64,000 nucleotides of DNA, taken from contig CAVTJG010000009.1 of assembly GCA_963735025.1 (NCBI GenBank), positions 1,736,001 to 1,800,000 of the forward strand, in the 5' to 3' direction. Positions 33,993-42,611 of the stretch are shown here, one piece after another (within the stretch, counting starts at the first letter, position 1; every line of letters starts with the position of its first letter). Both the position numbers and the translations under genes were made by a program. The DNA comes from JAABRB01 sp963735025. Its GTDB lineage: Bacteria > Pseudomonadota > Gammaproteobacteria > Burkholderiales > SG8-39. Below the pieces are notes generated by a model that saw nothing but the letters and a program-made list of their open reading frames with translations, was not told the origin of the DNA and ran no database searches.

Positions 33993-34021
33993 CCGTTCAC
34001 GGCAAGCGTGTCGTCACACAA

Positions 34022-34097
34022 GTCATCCCCGCGCAAGTGGGGATCCAGGCGAATCGCGATCAAAGGCGTACTGGATTCCCGCTTGCGCGGGAATGAC
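34022..34097. repeat. dRS3-like palindrome pair (family B, copy 2)
   Basis: The left unit is GTCATCCCCGCGCAAG... (34022-34046) and the right unit is GGATTCCCGCTTGCG... (34073-34097). Together they form one large inverted repeat with arms of about 27 bp. It lies between the SDR and an MFS gene. Confidence 0.8.
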
Positions 34098-34135
34098 GAA
34101 GTGGTGCGGGCCGGTCCAAGCAGCTCCAGCGTCGC

Positions 34136-35359
34136 ATGAAGATCTTCTACGGCTGGAAGATGGTCGCCGCAGGCGGCGGGCTGCAGTTCCTGCAAGCGGG
34201 ACTCCTCCACCAGGGATTCGGTGCCTACCTGGCGGTGCTCAACGCGGAACTGGGCTGGTCGAAGGCGGCGCTGGCGGGCGCCGCCACGCTGCAGCCCATG
34301 GAGGCGGCTGTCCTCGGACCGATGCTCGGTTGGCTGATGGACCGCTTCGGCCCGCAGACCATGATCCGGATTGGCATCGTGACGTTCGGTCTGGGTTTCA
34401 TGCTGCTGAGCCAGATCGGCTCGCTCGTTGGTTTCTATGGCGCGTTCCTCGTCATCGCGCTCGGCTCGAGCCTGTGCGGATTCTTCCCCCTCAATGTCGC
34501 CATCATCCACTGGTTCGAGCGGCTGCGCGCCCGCGCGCTGTCTTCGCTTTCTTTCGGCCTGGCGCTCGGTGGCCTGTTCGTCCCGGCGGTCGCCTGGTCG
34601 CTGCAGACCTGGGGCTGGCGCACGACCGCCTTCGTTTCGGGGCTGCTCGTGATCGCGCTCGGATTTCCGCTCGCGCGCATCATCCGCCGCCGTCCCTCGG
34701 ATCACGGGGAGAACATCGACGGCCTTCCGAGCGCGCCGCCGGGTGAATTCGATCCGACTGCCCCGGCGGTGCCTGCACGGCATGAGTTCACCGCGCGCGA
34801 GGCGCTGCGCACCCCCGCGTTCTGGCTGCTCTCGCTCGGCCATGGCTTCGCGCTGCTCGTGGTCTTCGCGGTAAATGTGAATGCCATAACCTTCATGAAG
34901 GAGGAGCTCGGCTATACGCTCGAGCAGGCCGCGCTAGTCGTTTCGCTGATCACCGTCGGCCAGCTTTGCGGCATCATGACCGGCTGGGCGATCGGCGATC
35001 GCTTCGAGAAGCGCTATATCGCCGCGGCTTGCATGCTGATGCACGCGGCGGGCCTTCTCATGCTGACCTACGCGATCAACGTAGGCATGCTGATCGCGTT
35101 CGCTCTCATGCACGGCGCCGGCTGGGGGTTGCGTGGCCCCTTCATGCAGGCGATCCGGGCCGATTACTTCGGGCTCCGCGCGATCGGCATGATCCTGGGA
35201 CTCTCCTCCATGATCATCGTCGTCGGCCAGGTCGGCGGGCCGCTCATCGCCGCGGTGCTCGCCGACGTGACCGGAAGCTACCGCCCCGGGTTTACGGTCA
35301 TCTCTGCGCTCGCCGGAATGGGCTCGCTGTTCTTCCTGCTCGCCAAGCGACCGGGTTGA
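34136..35359 (+). CDS. MFS transporter, monocarboxylate/oxalate-formate antiporter-like
   Basis: This 407-residue protein has about 12 membrane helices. The opening FYGWKMVAAGGGLQFLQAGL and the segment GPMLGWLMDRFGPQTMIRIG are typical of the MFS group that includes oxalate/formate antiporters and monocarboxylate porters. A hydrophilic loop of about 35 residues near 200-235 separates the two halves. It starts at an ATG after a dRS3-like repeat. It may move the organic acid handled by the HisD-like/SDR pair. Substrate unknown. Confidence 0.88.
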   Translation: MKIFYGWKMVAAGGGLQFLQAGLLHQGFGAYLAVLNAELGWSKAALAGAATLQPMEAAVLGPMLGWLMDRFGPQTMIRIGIVTFGLGFMLLSQIGSLVGFYGAFLVIALGSSLCGFFPLNVAIIHWFERLRARALSSLSFGLALGGLFVPAVAWSLQTWGWRTTAFVSGLLVIALGFPLARIIRRRPSDHGENIDGLPSAPPGEFDPTAPAVPARHEFTAREALRTPAFWLLSLGHGFALLVVFAVNVNAITFMKEELGYTLEQAALVVSLITVGQLCGIMTGWAIGDRFEKRYIAAACMLMHAAGLLMLTYAINVGMLIAFALMHGAGWGLRGPFMQAIRADYFGLRAIGMILGLSSMIIVVGQVGGPLIAAVLADVTGSYRPGFTVISALAGMGSLFFLLAKRPG

Positions 35360-35378
35360 CCGTCGCGCGCAAGATGCG

Positions 35379-36167
35379 ATGAGCGGTTTGTTGCTACTCC
35401 TCAAGATCGCGACGGCGGCGGCGATCGTCGTCGCGGCATCGCGCGCGACGGAGCGCGCCGGCCCATTCGTTGGCGCGATGATCGCCACGCTGCCGGTGTC
35501 GACGGGCCCCGTGTACGCGTTCCTGGCGATCGATCACGGCGCGCAGTTCATCTCCGACAGCGCACGGATCAGCGTCGCGAGCACCGCGGCCATCGTCGCG
35601 TTCGTCGCGGCGCACGCATTTGCGGCACAGCGCTTTGCGACGGCTGTGTCGCTCGCGTTCGCGACGCTTGCGTGGTTCGGGATGGCGCTATTCCTTCAGC
35701 TGCGGGACTGGAGCTTTTTCGAAGCGTGCGTGCTCTACGCCGGCAGCTTCATCCTGGCGATCCGTGGGCTGCGGCGGTTCGGAGGGGTGCAGCAGACGCG
35801 CCCGGTACCGCGCGCGCGTTTCGACCTCGTGTTGCGCGTCTCGCTCGTCTCCGCAGTGGTGATTGCCACGACGGTCGCCGGCAATTCGTTCGGCCACTTG
35901 GCCGCGGGGGTTCTCGCGACGTATCCGGTGGTCTTCACGTGCCTGATACTCATCCTGCAGCCGCGTTGCGGCGGGCCTTTCACCGCTTCGATGCTCGTGA
36001 ACGGATTGAAGGGGCTCGTCGGCTTCGGCATCGCGCTTGCCGTGTTGCATCTCGCTGCGGCGCGAATGAGTGCAGCGCCCGCGCTCCTGCTCGCCCTGGC
36101 CGTCGCGGTCGCGTGGAATTTCGGGCTGTTCCTGCTCCGGACTCGTCGCGCCGCCGTCCGTACTTGA
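35379..36167 (+). CDS. Integral membrane protein of unknown function
   Basis: This 262-residue protein is nearly all hydrophobic, with about eight predicted helices arranged in two similar halves. The first half has GPFVGAMIATLPVSTGP and the second has GHLAAGVLATYPVVFT, suggesting an internal duplication as in small transporters. No catalytic motif is seen. It starts 19 bp after the MFS gene and may share its transcript. Function unknown. Confidence 0.75.
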   Translation: MSGLLLLLKIATAAAIVVAASRATERAGPFVGAMIATLPVSTGPVYAFLAIDHGAQFISDSARISVASTAAIVAFVAAHAFAAQRFATAVSLAFATLAWFGMALFLQLRDWSFFEACVLYAGSFILAIRGLRRFGGVQQTRPVPRARFDLVLRVSLVSAVVIATTVAGNSFGHLAAGVLATYPVVFTCLILILQPRCGGPFTASMLVNGLKGLVGFGIALAVLHLAAARMSAAPALLLALAVAVAWNFGLFLLRTRRAAVRT

Positions 36168-36175
36168 GTTTCGCG

Positions 36176-37369
36176 TCAGGTGGGGCGTGGGGCTGCAGAC
36201 TGTCGATTCAAGAACCGGATCAGCAGCGCGCAGGTCTGCTCGGGCTGCTCCTGCTGTACCCAGTGGCCGGCACCGTCCACCAAGTGGCAGTCGATCATGC
36301 GCGTGCACGCGCGCGTTTGCATGGTCTCAAGGTCTCCGGGTCGCTGGTAGATCCCCCAATCGCTCCGGCCCGCAATGAAGCATGCGGGCACGTCGATGGT
36401 ACGGTCTGAAAAGAGCTGGAGCTCGGCGGAAAATTCGGCACTGGTTGCGCACCGGTACCAGTTCAGACCACCCTGGAAACCGGTGCGGTCGAATTCCGCG
36501 CTGTAGACGCGCAGCTCGTCCTCGGGAAGCCAGCGGCACGCGGCAATCTCGCGCGGCGACGGCATTTCGACCGCGACGGTCTCGGCCATTCCTTTGTCGC
36601 GGTCCATGATGTAGTACGTGGGCAGCTTCGCCAGCTCCTCGGCGGTCCACGAGGCGAGCTGGAAGGGCTGGTTGCGCTTCCAGTCCGCGCTCTTGTGGTG
36701 ATAGTAGGCGCGCAGGAACGCGTGGATGCCCTGTGGACAATCGTGCATGTCGGCATCCGCGGCGCGCGTCGAGTAGTACCACTGGTAGTGCTTGCGCGGG
36801 CGCGGCAGCGCGGCGAGCTCTGCGTGGATATCGGGCGCGGGAGGGCGTGCGACTGGCTGACTCCGCGGAGCGCCGTGGCCGGTGGCGATCGGTGGGGGGC
36901 CCGCAAACGGCGCGCTCATCAGCGCCACCGAGCGAAACACGTCCGGCCGTATCAACGCGCACCACGCTGCGACGGGCGAGCCGAAGTCGTGCCCCACCAC
37001 CGCGGCCACGGAGCGATAGCCGAGCGCGCCGACCAGGCCGAGGATGTCGCGCACCAGATTGAAGAAGCGGAACGACCCGACGTCTCCATCGTAGTCGCCA
37101 TCCCAGCCGGTGGTCCGACCGTAGCCTCGCTGGTCGGGCGCGACGACGTGGTACCCGGCTGCAGCAATTGGCAGCATTACCTTGCGCCAGCTGTAGGCGA
37201 GCTCCGGAAATCCGTGCAACAGCAGGACGCAGGGGCGTCCCGGCTCCTCGAAGCCGGCTTCGAGCAGGTGCATCGTGAGGCCATTGACGCCGCTCACGTG
37301 ACGCGCGCGAATCCCGGGCGGAAGGACTGTCGCGTCGAGCGCGGATATTTCGGTCAACCGGATCGGCAT
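36176..37369 (-). CDS. Alpha/beta hydrolase, epoxide hydrolase-like
   Basis: This is a soluble alpha/beta hydrolase of about 397 residues. The oxyanion motif is HGFPELAYSW, the nucleophile Asp is in GHDFGSPVA (near 125), a candidate acid Asp is in AGRSDWG, and the catalytic His is in GAGHWVQQEQP near the C-terminus. Lid tyrosines are present in YQWYYS. This is the pattern of soluble epoxide hydrolases, although a dehalogenase-like or other activity is possible. I chose the ATG at 37369. A TTG at 37393 is an alternative. It converges with the preceding membrane-protein gene, with only 8 bp between them. Confidence 0.85.
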   Translation of the reverse strand: MPIRLTEISALDATVLPPGIRARHVSGVNGLTMHLLEAGFEEPGRPCVLLLHGFPELAYSWRKVMLPIAAAGYHVVAPDQRGYGRTTGWDGDYDGDVGSFRFFNLVRDILGLVGALGYRSVAAVVGHDFGSPVAAWCALIRPDVFRSVALMSAPFAGPPPIATGHGAPRSQPVARPPAPDIHAELAALPRPRKHYQWYYSTRAADADMHDCPQGIHAFLRAYYHHKSADWKRNQPFQLASWTAEELAKLPTYYIMDRDKGMAETVAVEMPSPREIAACRWLPEDELRVYSAEFDRTGFQGGLNWYRCATSAEFSAELQLFSDRTIDVPACFIAGRSDWGIYQRPGDLETMQTRACTRMIDCHLVDGAGHWVQQEQPEQTCALLIRFLNRQSAAPRPT

Positions 37370-37559
37370 CTGCGAAGGATACCCGCGTACCAAAGTGGAC
37401 TCCAGCGGTCACCGCGCTGCTCACTTGAAATTCGGCACACCGAATCGCACATGAGCGTCCTATCGGATCGCCGTGCTTCATGTCTCGCGCCATTCGCGTG
37501 GCTTGACCCGAAATCGGTACGGGGAGATCCTTCCCGATCACTACTCGAGGAGTCCCGGC

Positions 37560-38438
37560 ATGAGCGCAACTCCGCGCACCGTCACCCGCCTGATCGACCC
37601 GGAGCCGACGATGGAGGGCGCCGGCGTGAAGCTGAATCGGCTCATCGCGGGGAGGCAGATCGACTGGATCGATCCGTTCCTGCTGCTGGATCACTTCGGC
37701 TCCGAGGAGCCCGCAGATTACATGGCGGGATTTCCCATGCATCCGCATCGCGGGATCGAGACCGTCACGTACATGCTCGACGGCGAGACCGATCATCGCG
37801 ATACGATGGGCAACGCGGGAACGATCGGTCCCGGTGCCGTGCAGTGGATGAGTGCCGGCGGCGGCCTCCTGCACGAGGAGATGCCGCGTCCGGTGAAAGG
37901 GCGGCTGGAAGGCTTCCAGCTCTGGGTCAACCTGCCCGCCAAGCTCAAGATGAGCCGGCCGAACTATCAGGAGTTCACCGCCGAGCAGATTCCGGAAGCG
38001 CGCCGCGACGACGGGACGGTGATCCGCGTAGTCGCGGGCGAGACCGACGGCGTACGCGGCGCGGTGACCGAGATCGCGATGCAGCCGACCTATCTCGACG
38101 TACACCTCGCCCCGGGCGCGAGCTTCGTTCAGCCCATTCCGCAGGGGCATGCGGCGTTTGCCTATGCGTATCGCGGGGGCGGCACGTTCGGTATCGGCGT
38201 GGACGGGAAGGGCACCGTCATGCAGGCGCCCCGACTCGCAATCCTGGGTGATGGCGGCTCCGTCGAAGTGCGTGCAGGTCCCGACGGTGCGCGATTCCTC
38301 CTGGTCAGCGGGCGGCCAACCCGCGAGGCGATCGCCCGCTACGGTCCGTTCGTGATGAATACCCGCGCCGAGATCATGCAGGCGGTCAACGATCTCAACA
38401 ACGGGACGTTTGTATGGCAGGAAGGGAACCGCGCGTAG
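37560..38438 (+). CDS. Pirin-family protein
   Basis: This 292-residue bicupin protein is of the pirin type. The metal-binding N-terminal cupin has MHPHRGIETVTYML (about 60-73) and QWMSAGGGLLHEEM (about 99-112). The C-terminal cupin has HAAFAYAYRGGG. Bacterial pirins act as quercetinases or interact with central metabolism enzymes. The specific role here is unknown. The ATG at 37560 follows GAGGAGTC. It is divergent from the hydrolase gene and ends at a family A repeat. Confidence 0.92.
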   Translation: MSATPRTVTRLIDPEPTMEGAGVKLNRLIAGRQIDWIDPFLLLDHFGSEEPADYMAGFPMHPHRGIETVTYMLDGETDHRDTMGNAGTIGPGAVQWMSAGGGLLHEEMPRPVKGRLEGFQLWVNLPAKLKMSRPNYQEFTAEQIPEARRDDGTVIRVVAGETDGVRGAVTEIAMQPTYLDVHLAPGASFVQPIPQGHAAFAYAYRGGGTFGIGVDGKGTVMQAPRLAILGDGGSVEVRAGPDGARFLLVSGRPTREAIARYGPFVMNTRAEIMQAVNDLNNGTFVWQEGNRA

Positions 38439-38460
38439 GGAGCAAAAATCGACGCGCGCA

Positions 38461-38547
38461 CCACCCCAGCGCCCCTCCATTCTCATCCGTGGGCGCCTCG
38501 ACGAACCATACAAGGATGGGTCCGCCCGCAGGGCGGGCGGGGTGGTT
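38461..38547. repeat. Family A intergenic repeat, copy 2 (inverted)
   Basis: This is the reverse complement of the element at 10076-10161, with a few changes. It has CCACCCCAGCGCCCCTCC, CCTCGACGAACCATACAAGG and a CCGCCC/GGGCGG stem before GGGGTGGTT. It fills the convergent gap between pirin and the FKBP gene. Confidence 0.8.
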
Positions 38548-38891
38548 CAGCTGACGCCGAGCAACTCCACTTCGAAGACGAGGGTCGCGTTCGGCGGGAT
38601 GACGCGGCCGGCACCGCGCGCACCGTAGCCGAGTGACGGCGGTATGGTGAGCTTGCGCCGACCGCCGACCTTCATGCCCTGCACGCCCTCGTCCCAGCCC
38701 GCGATGACGTGGCGCGCGCCGAGCGGGAATTCGAATGGGTCATTGCGATCCTTGCTCGAGTCGAACTTGGTTCCGTCGGTGAGCCAGCCCGTGTAATGCA
38801 CGGTGACGGACTGGCCGGCAGCCGCTTCCGACCCGTCGCCGACCGCGAGCTCCTCGATGATCAATCCACTGGCCGTGGTATTCGTGCTCAT
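38547..38891 (-). CDS. FKBP-type peptidyl-prolyl cis-trans isomerase
   Basis: This single-domain cytosolic FKBP has 114 residues. VTVHYTGWLTDGTKFDSS, VIAGWDEGVQGMKVGG and YGARGAGRVIPPNATLVFEV are the standard FKBP core segments and active-site loop. No signal peptide is present. It catalyses proline isomerisation during protein folding. It lies 21 bp downstream of htpX on the same strand, so the two may be co-transcribed as a protein-quality pair. Confidence 0.95.
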   Translation of the reverse strand: MSTNTTASGLIIEELAVGDGSEAAAGQSVTVHYTGWLTDGTKFDSSKDRNDPFEFPLGARHVIAGWDEGVQGMKVGGRRKLTIPPSLGYGARGAGRVIPPNATLVFEVELLGVS

Positions 38892-38912
38892 GTGGCAGCC
38901 TCCCTTGTCGTC

Positions 38913-39786
38913 CTAGCGCCCGCTCGCCTGCAGGGCGGCGATGCGCTGCTCGATCGGCGGGTGGGTGGAGAAGAGCGCCATCCAGCCCGGCCGATCGTTG
39001 ATGCCCATGGTGCGAATCGCCTCCGGAAGCGCACCGGGCTCGATGCCACCGAGGCGGGCGAGTGCGTTCACCATCGGCCGGCTCGAGCCGAGGTACTGCG
39101 CGGAACCCGCATCGGCACGAAATTCCCGCCGCCGCGAGAACCACGCGACGATCATCGAGGCGAGGATGCCGAGCGCGATCTGGCAGACGATGGACGTGAT
39201 GAAGAATCCGGGCCCGACGCCGCGCTCGGTCTTGAAGATCACGCGGTCGACGAAGAATCCCGCCACGCGTGAGAGGAAGATCACGAAGGTGTTCACGACG
39301 CCCTGGATGAGTGTCAGCGTGACCATGTCGCCGTTCGCGACGTGCGCGATCTCGTGGCCGAGCACCGCCTCGATCTCCTCCTGGTTCATCGACCCGAGGA
39401 GCCCCGTCGAGACCGCTACGAGCGCCGAATTCTTGAAAGCCCCGGTCGCGAAGGCATTCGGCGCACCCTCGTAGATCGCCACGTCAGGCATGCCGATTTG
39501 CGCCTGGTCGGCCAGGTGCTTGACGGTGGTGACGAGCCAGCGCTCCGTCTCGTTCTGCCGGCGTCGCGATCACTTTGGCGCCGGTAGACCACTTCGCCAT
39601 CGGCTTCGAGATCAGCAACGAGATGATCGATCCCGCGAAACCGATGACCGCCGAGAAAACCAGGAGCGCGCTGTAGTCGATGCCCTGCTGGGTCAGGTAC
39701 TGACCGATGCCGAACACCTGCATGATGATCGTCAGGACCAGCAGCACGGCGATGTTGGTGACGAGGAACAGTAATATCCGCTTCAT
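38913..39786 (-). pseudogene. htpX: Zinc metalloprotease HtpX, interrupted by one frameshift
   Basis: The N-terminal part (39786 to about 39560) reads MKRILLFLVTNIAVLLV and runs to VIATP. A one-base shift near 39560 then moves to the frame reading ETERWLVTTVKHLADQA and on to the end. The second part has the zinc motif HEIAHVANGD, RREFRADAGSA and a membrane helix block. Joined, the protein has normal HtpX length (about 290 residues) and order. HtpX degrades misfolded membrane proteins. The rest of the gene looks fully conserved, so the shift may be a sequence error. Confidence 0.88.
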
Positions 39787-39936
39787 ACGGAAAACCCTTC
39801 AGAGTTGATGCCGGGGAACGGATTGCGGCGCGCATGGTAGCACTCCGCCACCACGTCGCCGCGCCGTTCCGCTACCTTGGTGGGTGCGCGGCGGCAGGAA
39901 GTTCCCGCACGCGGTTACTGAATCCGCGGGCCGCCG

Positions 39937-40605
39937 CTAGTTGCACATCGATTCCAGCTGGGCCCTCATGCGCTGAATGTTCTGCTCGCACATGGCGCGG
40001 TTTGCGCCGGCGTTGGCGCACATTGTGCCCGGGTTCATGCTGCCGAGCTGCGCCTGGGCCTGCTGGCATTCCGGGCTGTTCTTGTTCATGCGCATGCCCG
40101 CACCCGGGCGTGCGCCGATGCCCATTCCGGGGCCCGACTGGGTGCACTGCGCGCTCTCGAACGTGTAGCGCGCTTTCATGGAGTAGCTTTCGCCACGGCG
40201 CGTTCCCGCCGTCTGCATGAGGAACGACTTGTCACCCTCCCGCGTGATCGTGGCGCGCATCGTGCTGTCCGGGCAGGTGGTTTCCATGACCGCCTCGGTG
40301 GCGGTGTCCTTCAGAATCTGCACTTTGCAGTCGGGCCTTTCCCGGCCTCCCGGGCCGGCCTGATTTCTGCCCATATCCCGGACGTCGTCCATGCAGACCG
40401 ACATCGCGCCGGGCATGCCGCCCGCATGTTGGGCGCCTTTCGCGCTCAATTCCAGAAACTCCATCTTCCATTGCCCCTTCTGGAAGGGCGCGTCGCGAAA
40501 CACCTGCGGCATGGGCATGTCCGCAGCGAGAGCGAGGGTGCCTGGCGCCACGGCAACCACGGTCAGTGCGCCCAGCGCGATAAAGGCGTTGGAGAATCGG
40601 GTCAT
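39937..40605 (-). CDS. DUF3617-domain exported protein
   Basis: This 222-residue protein has an N-terminal signal peptide (about 1-28, ending LALAA). The DUF3617 core follows at about 40-160, with GQWKMEFLEL, the Cys-containing SVCMDD and METTCPDSTM. The C-terminal part is rich in Met, Gln and Cys, with five further Cys residues. It is probably periplasmic. The function of DUF3617 proteins is not known. The stop is within a quiet 150-bp gap after htpX. Confidence 0.82.
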   Translation of the reverse strand: MTRFSNAFIALGALTVVAVAPGTLALAADMPMPQVFRDAPFQKGQWKMEFLELSAKGAQHAGGMPGAMSVCMDDVRDMGRNQAGPGGRERPDCKVQILKDTATEAVMETTCPDSTMRATITREGDKSFLMQTAGTRRGESYSMKARYTFESAQCTQSGPGMGIGARPGAGMRMNKNSPECQQAQAQLGSMNPGTMCANAGANRAMCEQNIQRMRAQLESMCN

Positions 40606-40693
40606 GTCGGCCTCCTGGTGTGTGCGGAGGCGATGATAGCAAGCCCCCCGCGAGGCGTCGCGCGGGGGGGCCGGGCGGCGGCTCGTGCGGGCG

Positions 40694-41386
40694 CTACCGG
40701 CTCGCCGAGGGTGCGAGCTGGCCAGCGGTCGCCGGCTCGGCGACGAAGATCTCGACGCGGCGGTTCATCGCACGACCCTGGGCGGTGCTGTTGTCCGCGA
40801 TGGGATCACGCGAACCGCGTCCGTCGATTGCGACGCGGGTCGGTGCAACGCCCCGTGCGGACAGATAGTCGCGCGTGCTCGCTGCGCGATTGACCGATAG
40901 CGGATTGTTGATCGCGTCGCTCCCGGTGCTGTCCGTGTACCCGATGATGCGCACCGTCGAGCTGGGATAAGTCGTGAGACCCTGCGCAAAGCGGTCGAGC
41001 ACGGGCCGCATCTGGGGCTTGATGTAAGCCTGGTTCACGTCGAAGGAGATGTCGCTCGGGATCTCCAGCTTGAGCTGGTTGTCCGCCGTCCTGGTCACCT
41101 CGACGCCGGTGCCCTGGGTCGCTTCGTCCATCGCGCGCTTCTGCTCCTGCATGTGCTGGGACCAGACGTATCCGCTTGCAGCGCCAACGGCGGCACCGAT
41201 GCCGGCGCCCGCGGCTGCGCCGCGTCCACCGCGGGCGATTCCACCGATCACCGCGCCGGCCGCAGCACCGATGCCGGCGCCCGTGGCAGTCGTCTTCTGC
41301 GTCTCGTTCATTCCGGCGCATCCCGAGAGCGCCAGGGCGCCGATCGCGGTGGCTACGATGATTCGTGACTTGATGTGCGTGTTCAT
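40694..41386 (-). CDS. OmpA-family lipoprotein with glycine zipper
   Basis: This 230-residue outer-membrane-associated protein has a lipobox LALSGC near residues 18-23. A glycine-zipper region (GAGIGAAAGAVIGG, about 36-70) comes next. The C-terminal OmpA/Pal peptidoglycan-binding domain (about 110-220) has IIGYTDSTGSDAINN and GRAMNRRVEIFV. It anchors the envelope to peptidoglycan. The ATG at 41386 is the start because it opens the signal sequence. A TAGAAT -10-like box lies about 35 bp upstream on the minus strand (41426-41421), without a good -35. Confidence 0.9.
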   Translation of the reverse strand: MNTHIKSRIIVATAIGALALSGCAGMNETQKTTATGAGIGAAAGAVIGGIARGGRGAAAGAGIGAAVGAASGYVWSQHMQEQKRAMDEATQGTGVEVTRTADNQLKLEIPSDISFDVNQAYIKPQMRPVLDRFAQGLTTYPSSTVRIIGYTDSTGSDAINNPLSVNRAASTRDYLSARGVAPTRVAIDGRGSRDPIADNSTAQGRAMNRRVEIFVAEPATAGQLAPSASR

Positions 41387-41591
41387 GAGCTGTGCTCCCT
41401 TTCGAGAAATTCGTGGTGCAATTCTAGCGACGCACCGGCGCAAAAAAAGGACCTGTTGCACTTTGTTACGACCGAAACATCTGGAGCGGAGTAGGCGTCG
41501 TCGACAAACGACAGTTTCGGCGCCGGGAGATGGGGCGGCGTGAGATCCGTCACGTCCTTGTTAACATGGGGTCGAAATCGAAAGGGGCAAG

Positions 41592-42545
41592 ATGGCTGAG
41601 CAGAATGATTCCGCGGGCTTGACGGACAGTGCGGCGAGCGGACTGCAGCGCGCGCTGCGCGATGGGCGTTTTGTCGTCACCGCCGAAGTTTCGCCCCCAC
41701 TTTCGGCCGATGCGGCCGCTTTCGTCGCGCAGGTGACGCCGCTGCGTGGTCTCGCGACCGCCGTCAACGTCACCGACGGCGCCTCGGCGAAGACGCACAT
41801 GTCGAGTCTCGTGGCTGCGCACTTTCTCGTGCAGAGCGGCATCGAGCCCGTTCTGCAGATGACTTGCCGTGATCGAAACCGACTGGCATTGCAGGCCGAC
41901 CTTTTGGGCGCGGTCGCGCTCGGTATTCGCAATGTTCTGGTGCTGCGCGGCGACGAGCCCTCTGCCGGTGATCAGCCGGAGACCCGGGCAGTCTTCGACC
42001 TTGCCACCACGGATGTGCTCGCCATGGCGCATCGCATGCGCGCGGAGCGTCGCCTCCCGTCCGGTGCAGAGATCGCGAGCCCGGTGCCGTTGGTGCTTGG
42101 TGCGGCGGACACACCGGTCGATCCGCCGCAGGACTGGCAGCCGGCCGGGCTCATCGCGAAGGCGGCTGCCGGCGCGGATTTCGTGCAGACGCAGTTCTGC
42201 ATGGATCTGGAGGTCGTGCGTCGCTATGCCGCGCGACTCCTCGCGCTCGGCATTGCGCAGCGCCTCCCGATACTCATCGGCGTCGCACCGATCCCGTCGG
42301 CGCGCTCGGCGCGCTGGATGCGGGAAAAGCTCTGGGGGACGCTCATTCCGGACGCGCTCGTCGACCGTCTCGAGCGCGCGTCGGATCCGCGGCGCGAGGG
42401 GATGCAAGTCTGCGTGGAACTGATGCAGGGACTCGCGGCGATTCCGGGTGTTGCCGGCGTGCACGTCATGGCACCCCGCATGCATACGGCGTTGCCGGAA
42501 GTCATCAGGGAGTCCGGCGTCGCGGGGCGTCCGCGCGCAGCCTAG
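41592..42545 (+). CDS. Methylenetetrahydrofolate reductase-like protein
   Basis: This 317-residue TIM-barrel protein is of the MTHFR/MetF family. FVVTAEVSPPLSADA near the N-terminus, PVLQMTCRDRNRLALQADL (about 93) and VLVLRGDEPSAGDQ (about 118) match the folate/FAD-binding core. It would reduce or bind methylene-tetrahydrofolate in C1 metabolism. It is longer in the central loop than E. coli MetF and may belong to the separate MTHFR-like group found with methyltransferases. The ATG at 41592 follows AAGGGGC. It stands alone between ompA (divergent) and gshA (convergent). Confidence 0.82.
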   Translation: MAEQNDSAGLTDSAASGLQRALRDGRFVVTAEVSPPLSADAAAFVAQVTPLRGLATAVNVTDGASAKTHMSSLVAAHFLVQSGIEPVLQMTCRDRNRLALQADLLGAVALGIRNVLVLRGDEPSAGDQPETRAVFDLATTDVLAMAHRMRAERRLPSGAEIASPVPLVLGAADTPVDPPQDWQPAGLIAKAAAGADFVQTQFCMDLEVVRRYAARLLALGIAQRLPILIGVAPIPSARSARWMREKLWGTLIPDALVDRLERASDPRREGMQVCVELMQGLAAIPGVAGVHVMAPRMHTALPEVIRESGVAGRPRAA

Positions 42546-42565
42546 GGGGCCGTCCCCGGAAGTCC

Positions 42566-42591
42566 GTCATTCCCGCTTGCGCGGGAATGAC
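42566..42591. repeat. dRS3-like palindrome (family B, copy 3)
   Basis: This is a perfect inverted repeat with arms GTCATTCCCGC and GCGGGAATGAC around TTGC. It lies in the 66-bp convergent gap between the MTHFR-like gene and gshA and could act as a two-way terminator. Confidence 0.85.
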
Positions 42592-42611
42592 GGGTCCTAA
42601 TCGGACCTTTC

